Below are positions 26,101 through 40,100 of a stretch of DNA of 64,000 nucleotides, in pieces. The position numbers were made by a program, and so were the translations under genes. This DNA is from Heterohyrax brucei (lineage: Eukaryota; Chordata; Mammalia; Hyracoidea; Procaviidae). The DNA lies in assembly GCA_028571685.1 (NCBI GenBank), contig CM053156.1, positions 90,461,049 through 90,525,048 of the forward strand. The letters are read 5' to 3'. Every line of letters starts with the position of its first letter. Within the stretch, counting starts at the first letter, position 1. The notes beneath the pieces were generated by a model. It saw only the letters and a list, made by a program, of their open reading frames with translations, was not told the origin of the DNA and did not search any database.

Positions 26101-27909
26101 CCAGGCCTGGTCCTGGTGTCTAGCCTTTTCAGGGGGTAGAGCAGGGGCTGCTGCGGTTCCTTAATGCCGATGCTCCTCATTGGACGGCAGGCTTGATCTC
26201 ACTCTCTGTCTGCCCTCCGCCACGGACACCCTGTTTCAGCAGCACCGGGGGCTGTTGGGGTAGATTTGCACATACTCAGTGACTCGCTGGTTTCACCCTG
26301 CAAATACAACGGTGCTGGGTCTGCACTCCTCTGCCCCTGACCATGTGGGTGAGTGGGCTGTGTGGGACACCCCCCGTGGGTAACCCCTGACCATGTGGGT
26401 GAGTGGGCTGTGCGGGATACCCCCGATGGGTAACCCCCAAGTGAAAGTTACAGTCTGTCGTCTGTGTCTCCGTAAACCGTAGAAGTGACCGCATGCGATG
26501 GTCCTCCCTGTCTCTGAGCTAGGTGACGGGCCTTGGCACAGACATTTCCCCGCGTGGTTTGACAGTCTGTCTGGAGCTGCATGGAACAGTACCCAGCTGT
26601 GCTGTACCCTATGCAGATACTGCGGCTTTACTCGGCAAGGGGCTGTGCTGGACACCCCCAAGTCGTGTCCCCGGGTGCTCTGGGGTGTGCCCTCTGCCAT
26701 GTAGAGCACTCCAGATATGCCCCTGCCGTGTAGGGCACCCCAGATGTGCCCCTGCCATGTAGGGCACCCCAGATTCGCCCCCACCATATGTTGCTCTGGG
26801 GTGTGTCTTCTGCCATGTAGGGCACCCCAGATGTGTCTCGACACATGTGCCGTGGTGCCATCCATTACGTCCCCTGTAGTTGTTCAGAGGCGTCTGTCCC
26901 AGCCTGTGCATGGACCAGGAGACAGGGCCAGGTGCCTTGACTGAGGTCACAACCCCAGGATGGTACCTTCTGCAGCCTGGCCCAGGGTGCTTCTTCCTGT
27001 GTTCCTGGTGTCCACTCTCAGGTGCCTGGCGGGGACATAGGTCAGGGCGAGGGCCTCCACCTGAAGCCGACCTTGATTGGACACCACTGGCCAGCCCCAG
27101 CCATGTCTCCTTACCTGCCCACCCCCCACCCCTGGCTCCGTTTCTGCCTCAACCGCCCCAGAGCCCTGGTCCTTCCTGAGAGGCGACCAGGATTGTGCGG
27201 CCCCACTTCACCCTGCCGTCCCTCAGCCTCACATCACAACTGTAGAGTCCCCTTCCTGGAACCTGTCTCAGGGGTCCCTGTGGGTGCCTGATGGCTCCCA
27301 GCCAGGTGTCTTCTTGGCCGTGGGGCAGAGATGCTGAGGACCAGGAGCCACAGTGCCGTGTGGGTACACGCTGTACCATGCGGGCTGGGCCCCCAGTGCT
27401 CTGCGGGTAGCGCTCTTCAGGGCGGGGTGGCCGCCTCTGGGCACGTCTGCAGCCCCGGCCGACTGCCGTGCCCCGGCTGACTGTTGCACCCTGGTCACTG
27501 CAGGAGCTCTCCAAAATCACCATGCCCATCGTCTTCAACGAGCCGCTGAGCCTTCTGCAGCGGATCACGGAGTACATGGAGCACGTGTACCTCGTCCACA
27601 GGGCGTCCCGTCAGGCGCAGCCTCTGGAGCGCATGCAGGTGAGCGGGGCCGCTGGGCCAACGGGCCCCCTCACGTGCAGCCCCGCCGGACGCTTTGCAGG
27701 TGGCCTTAGCAGCGCGGACAGCCAGGCACGCAGTGTGTTCTCCATCACGGTGGTCCTGGAGCTGGACACACAGGCCCCTCGAACTAATGGGAGGGCTCCC
27801 GCCTGCTGCTGCGCCACCTGGTGTCCGTCAGTGTCCGGGCCACAGGGCTGCGGGTGCTGCTGCGACGGGCCTGGGGGGTGAGGGGCCCTCACAGCACCAG
27901 AGCACTGAA

Positions 27910-27955
<46 letters not shown>

Positions 27956-28067
27956 TGAGAGAGAGAGAGAGAGAGGTCAACACTGCGTCCACCTGCCGTG
28001 TGTGTGTGTGTGTGTGTGTGTGAGTGAGAGAGAGAGAGAGAGAGAGGTCAACACTGCGTCCACCTGC

Positions 28068-28105
<38 letters not shown>

Positions 28106-31100
28106 TGAGAGAGAGAGAGAGAGAGGTCAACACTGCGTCCACCTGCCGTGTGTGTGTGTGTGTGTAAGACAGATCAATATTGTTTCCACCTACTGTGTGT
28201 GTGAGAGAGAGACAGACAGACAGACGAATGAGTTGACACTATCTCCACCCGCAAGGGAGGCCAGGCGTGGTGTGTTCAAAGTGACACTGAGTTCCTGTTC
28301 TTGCTGGCTTTGAGGAAGTGGCAGTGTGACGAAGCACATTTCCCAGGGGTTCTGTAGTGTCAACGCATGTCACAGGGGGGAAACTGGGAGTCACCCGGGA
28401 GAGGCTGACAGGAAAGGAGGCCGTCGGTGGCTGCCTGGCGGGCGCCCTGCCTGGCTGCAGCCATGCTGACCGTGCTGTGGTCTGTTTGCAGTCTGTGGCT
28501 GCGTTTGCGGTCTCAGCTGTGGCCTCGCAGTGGGAGAGGACCGGCAAGCCATTCAACCCGCTCCTGGGAGAGACGTATGAGCTCATCAGGTGAGGTGGCA
28601 AGCGCTGGCAGCAGCGGCTCCTGCATGGGTGTGTGGGGCTGCGGGCACGCGCTTCTCAGCCGTGTGCAGGGGCTCGGCCGGGTGCTCCGCAGGCCGGAGG
28701 CGAGGGCCACCAGGCTGGGCGGTGACAGGAGAGTGTGACAGTTAGGGCCAGGAATGGAGACAGGACATGTGGGGCGCGGCTGGATCCACGTGTAGGGCTG
28801 TGAGGGTTGGTGGTTTCTGTTGTATTTTTTGTGGGGCAAATATAAAACCTGCGCCATCTAAACAGCTTCTACACATGAATATCAGGGCCTTTGGTGGCAT
28901 TCTCCAGGTTGGGTGACCCCGTCCTCAGCCCCTTCCCAGTCACCCCTCCAGGTTGTTAGATTTTGAGCCAAAGTGGAACAGACTGCTGGTCAGTGAAGCC
29001 AGGCTAGTTCCCTGATGCTCCTTGGGGGTGTTAGTGAAAGAGCAGCTGGTGCTGGGGAGAGGGGAAGGGGGCCCCCAGAGCCCTGCTGCCCATCGCCAGC
29101 CCAGGAGTGCCAGTCCGGTGGCGTGGCTTCAAGTGTCCAGTAGGGCTCCTTCTGTACCTTCTTCCCAGCTCCTAGCTCTGCTGCCCAGGGTGCCTCGGTT
29201 TGTCTTCCCTGTGCGTCCCTCAGGCTTCCGTCCCTTACTGTGTGCTCAGCATGTACTTCTGAAACAAGACCCTGGGGGTCACCTGTGGTGGGGTGACGAG
29301 GCTGGGAGTCCTCCAGCAGCCCTTGATGCAGCAGGACTGTGGCCTCAGAGAACTGTTCAGTGGGCCAGCCAACCCAGGTAGAGGAGGTTTCTTGCTTGTC
29401 AGGTGGGCAGGTAGGTAGCTGGCAAGCTCACTGTGCAGTGGGCGGGGGGCCGTCGCCGGAGGGTGGAGGCTGGCAGTACCTGGGGGGCAGTGGCAAGTGT
29501 GCGGCAGCTTTCATTCCATCATTCTGGGGACCACTCAGAAGCATGTCTGACACAGATGCTGCCATGTGTGCCTGAGGACACGGGCTGGATAGCTGCTCTG
29601 TGTGTGGTCAGCCGACGAGGCTCCTGGGGAGGGGGTGCTGTCCCGCAGCGTGCCCTCCACACTTCTGAGCCCAGCATTGTCCCTGAGGGAGTGTCTCGAC
29701 TGTGTTGGCACATCGGGCTCCTAGAGGGGTGCAGAGGAGTGATTTACACCAGCAGTTCCTGTACGAGACCAGACGTGTATGCAGGAGTCGTGGCACGCCC
29801 ACAGGCCACAGTGTGGAGTGGAGGACGGGCAGGGAGGGAGAGACCCTGGGCGTCTTCTGTAGAGAGAGGGCTCGGCCTCAGACACCAGCCTCAGGTTTGG
29901 ATTCTGAGCTGGTTGAGATCCTGCTGGGGTTTGTCCCAGAGCTCTGATGCCCAGAAGCCTTGACCCAGTGGTGCCGAGTGTCTGTAGTGCTGAGGGCCTG
30001 CCGCTGGCCGTCTCCTCAGTGCCAGTATCCCGGTTTTGAACTTCACTGGCTTTTAGAAACTCACTAGCACTTTGGGTTATTGAGAAACATCATTAAAATC
30101 CCTTGGAAAAAATAAATTATAATATGAAAAAATATCTGACAGAAAGTAAGCAATGTGGGTTAAAAAAGGATGCACCTAGTATGTGTAATAAAGTGGGACA
30201 CAGCAACTGTTTACCTTTTTCAGGAACTTAATTCAGGGGTTGCAGGTTTTACAGAGTGACAGATGGTAAAAAGCTGCGATTCTTTTAAGTGCCAGTGCTC
30301 CTAGTTTGTCACCTTCTGATTTCCAGGGCACCCTCCACCAGGGTCTGGGGCACCCCCAACCGGGGCCCAGGGTGCCCTCCACCAGGGCCCAGGGTGCCGT
30401 CCACCAGGGTCCGGCCGCAGTGCACCCTGGACCGGGGTCTGGCTGTGGCACGGCCTCCTCCAGGACCCGGCCACAGTGCGTGGACAGCCTCGCGAGCACC
30501 GCCCTGGGAGAGGCCGGCTTGGCTGATACTGAGCACTCCTGTGTCCCTCAATGCCAGCAACTCCTCTTGTGTCGCTAAAAATACACTTTCTTTGCTTAGA
30601 CAGTTATTCATTTTGTAAATTACATACCTTGGTAGGTAACCTTTTAGAATCTTAAGTTTTGAACTTTCCTCCTGAAATGATTGGGAATTCTGATTCCAGG
30701 TGAGTTAGTAATTATGTAGTCTAGCTTTTATAATCATTAATGACTAGATCTGTAGGTGTATTCACAATTCCAGAACAATTAAAAGCTGACATTTTTATTG
30801 AAAAAGAGAGTGTGTTTTAAAAAATCGGTGTCCTGGCCAGGAGTCTCTTGGGGGATAAGAGCTCCATCGCAGAATCCTCAGGCGCTAACAGACGGCTGGA
30901 GGCGTCACCTTCCGAAGTTTGCGGAGGGCGACTGCACGCAGTGGGAGTTGGGGCTTCCTCGCAGGGTTTAAGAAGCAGTGTGGTGTCACCGGCTTCCCAG
31001 GAGGGTTCCAGACTGGTGTCCACGAGTCTTCTGGTAGCCCCCGTCCTGCTCTGTCCCGTGGTAGTCCTGGCTGACTGTGAGAGCCCCTAGGGTCTCAGTG

Positions 31101-34100
31101 CTCTGAGAGATGGGGTTCCTGGGGAGACTGAGGCACAGGTCGGGGGGATGCCCCTCACAGTGGCTGCTTTCGCTTGGTGGTCTCCTCTGCTTATGAGGTG
31201 TCCGTGTGGTCGGCACCGTGCCAAGTAGAACCCAGTGGCCAGCGGAGCCCAGGCCTGGGGGCTGCCGTGTCCTGCAGTGTGTGCCGAGGGGGCGGGCTGG
31301 CGCTGTGCAGGCGCCCTGACTTGACTCTTTCTCTGGTCCCCCCTCCTGCCCCTCCTTCCTCCATCGTGCTGTCACCCAGGGAGGACCTGGGGTTCAGGTT
31401 CGTGTCGGAGCAGGTCAGCCACCACCCCCCCGTCAGCGCCTTTTACTCGGAGGGGCTCAGCCAGGATTTCATCTTCCACGGCTCCATCTACCCGAAGCTC
31501 AAGTTCTGGGGGAAGAGCGTAGAGGCCGAGCCCCGTGGGACCATCACCCTGGAGCTGCTGCAGTGAGTGGAGCACCCGCTGCTGGGTGCCGCCTGCCGGG
31601 AAGGAGACCGGCCCGTGTCCAGTGTGGAGGTCCCTGCGGTGGCAGAAGCCCATGCCCTCTCCACCAGGGTGCTGGGCCTGTCCAGGATGCCTGTGCCCGC
31701 CCCACCAGGGTGCTGGGCCTGTCCAGGATGCCCGTGCCCGCCCCACCAGGGTGCTGGGCCTGTCCGGTTGCGATAGGGTCTTTAGCTGAGAGCTTTCTCT
31801 CAGACTCCCGGTCAGGATCGGGCGGACTCTGGGTGACATTCTGTGCACGTCACATAGCTGCAGGCATTCCACACCAGACCCCTTCCCCCAGGCTCTTGCT
31901 CCATGCTAACCACTGTCTCTGTATCTTCTCTGCGGAGGGACTGGAGACCACAGACCTTGCTGTCTCACGGTTTCCAGGGTCATGAACTCGGGGTGGCCCA
32001 GCGGGGCAGTCCTGGCTTGGATTAAAGCAGAGGTGATGGCCTTGTGAAAAGCCATATAGCCATGTCCCTCAGTGAGCCACCCTGAAACTACAGCCCGCCA
32101 GGAATAAGTATGAGCCCACCCCCCCAGTGGCTGCGGGTGAAGCCGTTTTCTCTTGAGGACGTCACCAGACAGCCGTTTCTCTGGGCTTCTGTCTTGATGG
32201 CCATCAGCTCATCCTGCTTTTCATAAAAGCTTTGTTGACGTTACAGAGGAAAAGGGAGATGCATTTCACGTGGGTGCTAGTGAGTGAGACGGCCACCGTG
32301 CAAGGGTGCTGACAGGGTGGTCCCCCCATCTTCAGGCTCTGCCAGTGCTGGCTTTCGGGGTCACGCTGGGCCGAGCCTCTGGTGGCTGACGTGTGTGTGC
32401 CTGGCCCTTTCCGCAGGCAGAATGAAGCCTACACCTGGACCAACCCCACCTGCTGTGTGCACAACGTGATCATTGGCAAGCTGTGGATCGAGCAGTATGG
32501 GACTGTGGAGATCGTAAATCACAGGTACCTGCTGTGGTCGCCGGGCAGTCAGGGCTTCCCACGTGGTGACGGTCACTTCTGTGGGCATTTACATGACACT
32601 CAGGGTCATCTGGGCAGTGTGGCTTTGCCACACTCAGTGGTCAGGCTCTTGCACTTGGTGGTAGCAGGAGTAGGGGCTCCACCCCAGTGATGGGCTGGAT
32701 GGGGTGGGGTGCTTCAGTGTCACCAGGCCATGTCCCTGTGGTCAGTGTACTATGACACTGTCAGCAGGACTCACTGGGGCAGTGTGTGGTGGCTTTATTG
32801 GATGTCATCTTTAGAGAGCACTGTCTCGGGGGTTCAGGACTGCGTTTTGTATGACCTCACTGAAGCACGCCTCAGGAGGCAGCCGTTCACCCTGGGCTGA
32901 GTTTCATGTGCCCTCAGAAGGCAGGGGTTTACCTGTCCTCGGGGTGCGCTCCCTGCTTTGTCAGCCTTACACAGCCCACCTGGGGGCACCCTTTACCCCA
33001 AAAAGAGCCCCAGCCCCTTTGGCACCCAGCCCCCTTGCACCTCTCCTCTGGGTTGTTTCTGTGGAGGGTCTCTGGTGTGTCAGTCCCAAACTGGATGTGT
33101 GTCTCCCCAGGACTGGAGACAAGTGTGTGCTGCACTTCAGGCCGTGCGGGCTGTTTGGGAAGGAGCTGCACAGAGTGGACGGGTACATCCAGGACAGGAA
33201 GTAGGTCGCCGCCCGCGCGCTGCCCACCTGCCCCTGCCCGCCCAGGCCGGGACGCACGGCCCGCCTGCCGGCTCTGTGCCCACCCCTGCCCACCCAGGCC
33301 TGGACCGCGCTGCCCGCCCGCTGGCTCTGTGCCCACCCCTGCCCACCCAGGCTGGGGCGCACTGCCCGCCCACCGGCTCTGTGCCCACCCAGGCTCAGAC
33401 CTGCTTCCTGGAGCCCCTACTCATCATCTGCTAAGGACAGCTGCAGCCTGGGGAAGGGAGGAGACAAAGGCTGCAGCTCCCATGTGATTCCAGAGTGGGG
33501 GTGGTTAGGGTCCGCCTTTCTCAAGGATAAAAAGCCCGGGTCTGTTTTCCCTGCTGGTGAACGGGGTGCTGTACCGCAGCTGTTGGCTGCATGTCCACTC
33601 TGCACATGTGTGACCGCGCCAGGCTGAGCGCAGAGCAGCCTGTGTGGGCTCTGCTTCTGTGGGGCTAGCCATGTGAGCTTTCCTCATCAGGCCCAGCGTG
33701 GCGCCCCACGAGGGGAGAAGTAGCCAGTGGTGTCCCAGGACACTTTCTGGTTTTCCCCCCTTTGGGGTTATTTTCCTACCTTTTAGGGCTCAGGTTTCTT
33801 GTAATTTTACCAATGAGAAATTTGGGCCAGGTACAGCTGAGACACCTGTGTGTTTGCCCTCAGACGCAGTGTATTTGCTGGTTCAGACAGCGCGTGAGAG
33901 CCCTTGGGGTTTGGCCTCTGGCCGTGTCGCACTCAGCTTGTGTACCTTAAAGACAGCAGTCCTGTCACTAAGCATAGGACCAGCCAGTGCAGCAAGCAGC
34001 TTTGGTCCCTCGGGGCCAGCCATGGGAACCCCAGGGGACGGAGTCTCCCCTTTACAGCAGTGGGTGTTGTGTGCAAGCATGATTTGGTTTTCTGTCCATA

Positions 34101-37100
34101 AATGTGGGTGGGCTCTTTTTTAAAAGGCTGTCTCATGGCGAGGACGAGTCCACCACGCGAGCTAGGGCACGTGCCCATGCTCCCAGCCCCACAGCCCGAG
34201 CTCCCGAGGCACCATGCCCTCTTGAGACATCATGAGGCTGTCAGACCTATGCGTGCTCTTCTGCCCCAGGAAGATGCGAACAGGCCCGGCCTCCCAGTGC
34301 TGACATCCATGTGCTGAACACCGTCACCCAGAGCTCTGGTGGCCGGTCTGTGGAGATCTCTGGGTTATCACTGAGAGACAGCAGCTGGCAGCATCAGAAT
34401 GTGGGCATAGGCTGGACTGTGGTGGCTGAGGAGGCACAGCAGGCCACAGCTGGGGCGGGAACAGCTATTCACAGCGCGGCAGAGGGAGGTCCTCTCTGCT
34501 GACCTGCAGCGCATGCATCCTTCTCGGCCTCTTGTCTCAGAGCTTCTCCTTCCTGGCTTCTCTTCCCTTCTACCATGGGGTCAGGAGCTGGTGTGGTGGG
34601 GGTCCTAAAATGGAAATCACTGTATTCATCCCAAGAGATGCAGCGTGCTGGAGAAGACAGGGCGAACAAGAACCTTAACTTGGAGTCGAGGTTGGGGGGT
34701 GACGTATTTAGATGAACAGTTTGTAATTGCTACTGATTTTGTTTTAAAAAAAATCCCTTTTGACTGCAGCAAAAAGAAGCTGTTTATGATCTATGGCAAG
34801 TGGACCGAGTGCCTGTGGGCCATTGACCCTGTCTCCTACGAGTCCTTCAGGAAGCAGGATGGACGAGGTGGCCACCTCAAAAAGACAAAGCCCGTAAGGC
34901 GCCCCCGGGGCGGCAGTCAGGCCGGGGCCTGGGGCAGGTGAGGGGGACAAAGCCAGTGAGGCGCCCCCGGGGCGGCAGCCAGGGCCCGCCTGGGCCTGGG
35001 GCGGAGAGGGGTTCCTGAGCCCATACTTAGGGAGGAGCACTGTGTCTGTCCCGGGGAACAGTGAAGGAGTCAGGACAGTTTAGTCACCGTGAACGCTGGG
35101 GGGTCAGGACACGTCTGTCACCATGAACACTGAGGGGGTCTGGACTTGTCTGTCTCAGTGAACTCTGAGGGGTCAGCATACGTCTGTCATGATGAGCACT
35201 AAGGGAGTCCGTTTGAGTCTATCACACAAGATTTCAGAAGATTCCAAACAGAAGATTTCAAAGGACAGCTCGAGAAGGCAAAGTATTATGACGTATGCAC
35301 AAAGCTGGAAATGGAAAACCAGAAAACAAGAACACGTTCTGTATTTCTCCAGCTGAAAAAACTGAAGGAAAAATTCAGGCCTTGAGTTGCAGTAGTGAAG
35401 GCCTCTACAGGGAAACTATTAAATGGCTTGGGAACCATCAAAAGAAGACGGAAGGATGGCACAGATTCATTCTACCAGAAAGAACTGGTCAATGCTCAGC
35501 CGTTTGAAGGTGTAGCATGTGATCTGGAGCCGATAGTTCTGAGGGAAGAAGTCAAAGCTGCATTGAAGGCATTGGCAAAATCAAGGCTCCAGGAACTGAT
35601 GAAATATCAATGGAGATATTTCAACAAACAGATGCAGCACTGTTAAGTGCTCTGTAATGTATGCCAAGAGATTTGGAGCATGGCTGTTTGGCTGACTGGA
35701 AGAGATCCGGTTCCAAAGGAAGGCAATCCAGCTGAGTCCGGAAATGACTGAGCAGCATCGTTAATATCACACACAGTAACATTTTGCTCAAGATCATCCA
35801 GTAGTGACTGTGACAGTATAGTGACAAGGAACCTCCAGAAATTCAAGCTGGATTCAGAAGAGGACATGGAACCAGGGACGTCACTGCTGATGTCAGATGG
35901 ATCCTGGCTGAAAGCAGAGAAGTCCAGAAAGATGTCTACCTGTGTTCCATTGACTGTGCAGAGGCATTCGACTGTGTGGATCAAACCAAATTATGGCTAA
36001 CATTGCATAAAGTAGGAATTCCGTAACACTTAGTTGTGCTCTTAAGGAATCTGTATGTGGGTTAAGAGGCAGTCGTGTGAACAGAACAAGGGGACACTGC
36101 GTGGTTTAAAGCCAAGAAAGGCATGCATCAGGGTTGTGTCCTTTCACCATACCTTTTCAATCTGTATGCCGAGCAAATAATTGTAGAAGCTGGATTCTAT
36201 GAAGAACACGACATCGGGATTGGAGGAAGTCTCATTAACAACCTGTGTTAACGCAGATGACGCCACTGTACTGGCTTTGGGTGAAGAGGATTTCAAACGC
36301 TTACTGATGAAGATCAAGAGCCATAGCCTTCAGTATGGATTGCACCTCAACATCGAGAAAACAGAAATGCTCACAGCTGGACCAGTAAGCATCCTTGTCA
36401 TAAACGGAGACAGGACTGAGGTTGTCAAGGATTTCGTTGTACTTGGGTTCGCAATCAGCACTCATGGAAGCAACAGTCAGGAAATCAAAGGACACCTTGA
36501 GTTGGGGAATCTGCTGCAAAGGGTCTCTTTAAAGTATTGAAAAGTAAAGATACTACCTTGAAGACAAAAGTGTGCCTGACCCAAACCGTAGTTTCAGTGG
36601 CATCATATACACGCTAAAGCTGGGCAACGAACAGAGAAGACAGAAGGAGAACGGATGCTTTTGAATTGTGGTGTGAGAGAAGAATGTCCATGGGCTGCCG
36701 TGGGAACAAACAGGTCTGTTCTGGGAGAAGTCCAACCAGAGTGCTTAGAAGCAAAGATGGCAAGACTGCACCTTACGTTCTTTGGACATGTTGTCAGGAA
36801 GGATCAGTCCCTGGAGAAGGCCATCATGCTTGGTAGCGTGGAGGGTCGGTGGGAAAAGAGGAAGACCCTCGATGAGATGGATTGGACACTGCGGCCGCAC
36901 CAGTGGGCTTGAGCAAAGCGTAGGAACAGTTGTGGACATGACGCAAGACCTGGCAGCGTTCCGTTCTGTTGTGCACCGGGTCAGTGTGAGTCAGAATGGC
37001 CTCGATGGCACCTAAGAAGAATGACAGCACAACTCCCTGTATCTAACTTAGCCTAGTCCTGTTTTAAAAAATCATTGAGTCTCATTTCTGTTTATTTTCT

Positions 37101-40100
37101 GGCTCTGAGTACAAGATAATGTAATAGTCAGAAAAGGCTTTTCTTTATGGAACTTTGAAATACTGATTGTCCTAAGACTCTGTAGTTGTCCTGAGCTTAA
37201 TAAGCAGTGACAAGTCAGCAGGGGTACCCAGTTTTCTAGATAAGAAGTTGGAGCAGAGCCCAGCCGAGATGCTTGCCATTGGCAGAGCAAAAGCCCTTGT
37301 CTGTCTGGGCGTCTGCAGCACCTTCCGCTGCCCTCTGTGCGTGCTGAAGTCCTTCCTGGCGGTGCTCTGTGACCTCACCAGAAGGGGTGTGCATCTTGAA
37401 GACCTTCCAGCTGTGGAAGGTCCGGTCTGTCGGCTGCTGTCTCTTCTGGCCAGCGCAGAGCCGGAGGGCGTTGTGGATGAGTGCGACCCTCCAGCCGTGT
37501 CCGTGTTCAGCTGACGGCCACTGGCAAGGTCGCCTGGAGGCAGCGCTCAGGAGGCTTCTCTGCAGTCAGGTGTAGAAACGTCTGAGCCGTGTTGCTTTGG
37601 TTTCTGTCTTCTCCCTTAGCTGCAGTCAGTGACCACTGTCTTCTTTCTCTGGAGCCCTGGTGAAGTGTGGCTCAGTGCCTGGCCGCTCCCAGGAGGCTGT
37701 GCATTCAGAACCAGCGGCTGTTCTGTGGACATCGTATAGGGCAGTTCTTCTCTGTCCTGTGGGGTCGCTATGAGTCAGGATGGCCTGGGTGGCAGCGGGT
37801 TTTCCTATGTCTCCAGTTCCCACTGATCTAAAAAAATAAATGTAACAGTTGTCTGTCTGTATTGAGCTGTGTTCCACAGCTGACCCTCGGTCCAGAAATC
37901 ACCAGATAGGGGCTTGGTTAAGGGTGCTGATTAGGAAGGCTCTCAGCCATGGGATGGGAGAGTCCTGTGGTGGGGATGGACTGTTAGGAGCGCCCTGCGG
38001 TCAGGGTGGGCCATTGGGAGCATCCCACGACAGGGGTGGGCTGTTAGGAGGGTCCTGTGGACAGGAATCAGATGTACTCTTTCACAAGCATCACACTGCC
38101 TGGCGCTCTGAGCATTCGGAGGAGTGCGCCTCTGATGCTGCCCGTGGTTTTTCCACAAGGAAAGACTGTATTGTCATGGATGTCCTGTCCCCTCCTCAGG
38201 AGACAGTGCAAAGATAGTGCTGTCACTTGCAGGGAGGATGTTAGCCACTTTAGGAACAGGGTGGCCATCCAGTAGTCCTCTGTCTTTCAGCTAGTGAACA
38301 GTGTGCAGAGTTAGGGGCTGCTGTTTTCTCCTTAGTTAGAAGTAAAGGGAAAGACAGAGATGGTCTGATCTGCCCAGCAGCACAGTGACGGTCTGGAAGG
38401 GCTCTGGGACTCACTGTCCTCCCCGGGGCTGATGCTGTCCCCTTCCTGCGGTGACCAGCCCGGGCCCTTGTGACCAGCCTTCCCTCCTTTCCCCACCGTG
38501 AAAGTGATGGATCCCACCAGCCCCCCGTTACTGGCCTGGGCCCCCCAACCTTGACCAGTCTGAGCCTTGCCCCACCCTCCCACCAGCCTGGGCTTCCCCA
38601 CCCCCACACCATGACCAGTCTGAGTCCTACCCTACCCGTGTTACCAGCCTGGGCCCCCCAACCATGAGTAGTCTGAGCCTTGCCCCACCCCCACCCCATC
38701 CTGGGCCTCCCCACCTCCACCCCCTGACCAGCAATTCTGTCACAGGAGGTTGGATCCGAGAAGGCGGACAGCGAGGTGGCCGACAGTGTGCCGGAGGCGC
38801 AGGAGACGGTGCAGGTCATCCCGGGCAGCAGGCTGCTCTGGAGGGTCAACACGCGGCCCCCCAACTCAGCCCAGGTCTGCATCTTGCACCTACTCAGAGG
38901 AGCCTGTCTGTCTGTCTGTCTGCAAACCAAACCTGCTTGTCCGACTCTGTCTCACAGTGTAGACACTGTTCAGTGTTTCTTAGGGATTCCTTTAGGAATG
39001 CCCCAGTCCCTCCTGGGCTAGGCATGGTGTTTAGTTTGTTGAGTCCTGGCTGAGGCCTGGGCCTCCCCGGCTCTGTCCCTAGAGGAGGCTGCAGGCAGCA
39101 GTAGTGACAGACTACCAGGGGAGCTGGTGTGCATTAGGAGGGGTACCCAGAGAGGGGCTGTGGTACTGAGCAGGGCCGTGCAGAGGGGAGGGGCCAGCAG
39201 GATGGTCCCCGCGGGAGGGAGGTGGCCAGCATATGCAGGTGGGGTGGTGGGGACCGGGATGTGGGGCTGTGGTGGCTCTGAGGGGCAGAGACTGCTCAGG
39301 GAGGTAGACTGCTGTGTGGAGGAGGGGGACGCAAGGGACAGCTGGCTGAGGCAGAGGCTGTGGGGACCAGAGACGGCGACAGGCAGTGAGCTGCAGGGAG
39401 GGAGAGAGGCCAGACGTCCTGGATCAGGGTGCGTCCTGGGCCAGGGAGCATCTCCCACTGAAAAGGGGACCGTGGCTGGGGAGCTAGCTGCTTAGGAGGT
39501 TGGGGGTGGGGAGCTCCACAGACAGGTGCGCTCCCGGGAGAAAGGAGCCCCTGCCACGTGGGCTGGGAGGCCCCAGGGCACCGAGGGTCCGGCTGACGAT
39601 GGTGGCCGAGTTGTGTGTGGAGAACCCACCGTCACCACCCCCGGGTCTGCAGATGTACAACTTCACCAGCTTCACCGTGAGCCTCAACGAGCTGCAGGCG
39701 GGCATGGAGGAGATCCTGCCCCCCACGGACTGCCGTCTGCGCCCCGACATCCGCGGCATGGAGAACGGCCTCATGGGTACGTGTGCCACCCGGCCCTGAC
39801 GCGCTGGCCGACACGCTGCGCGTCTTCACCAACCGGGGAGTGTTCTAGGACGGCGACGCCCCCCCCCTCCCTGAGACAGCCGTAGGACGGCCTCCGCGTG
39901 GGGTAGGGCCTCCCCACCAGACGACAGCGACCCCTTCTCAGCAGACGGGAGCCTGCACAGGTCTCCAGACTGTGCTGTTCAACCCCCGGGGGGCAGTCTT
40001 GATGCCCCAGTGTGCCACCGCTTGTCCTTCAGTCAATACTCTGAAAGAAACCCCTACAAAAACAGAGAGGCTGTGTGCAAACCACAGGTCCAGGTTTTTA

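Noticed and set aside
27921-28313. Val/Cys and Ser/Glu/Arg-rich frames
   Set aside because: They are translations of (GT)n and (GA)n runs.
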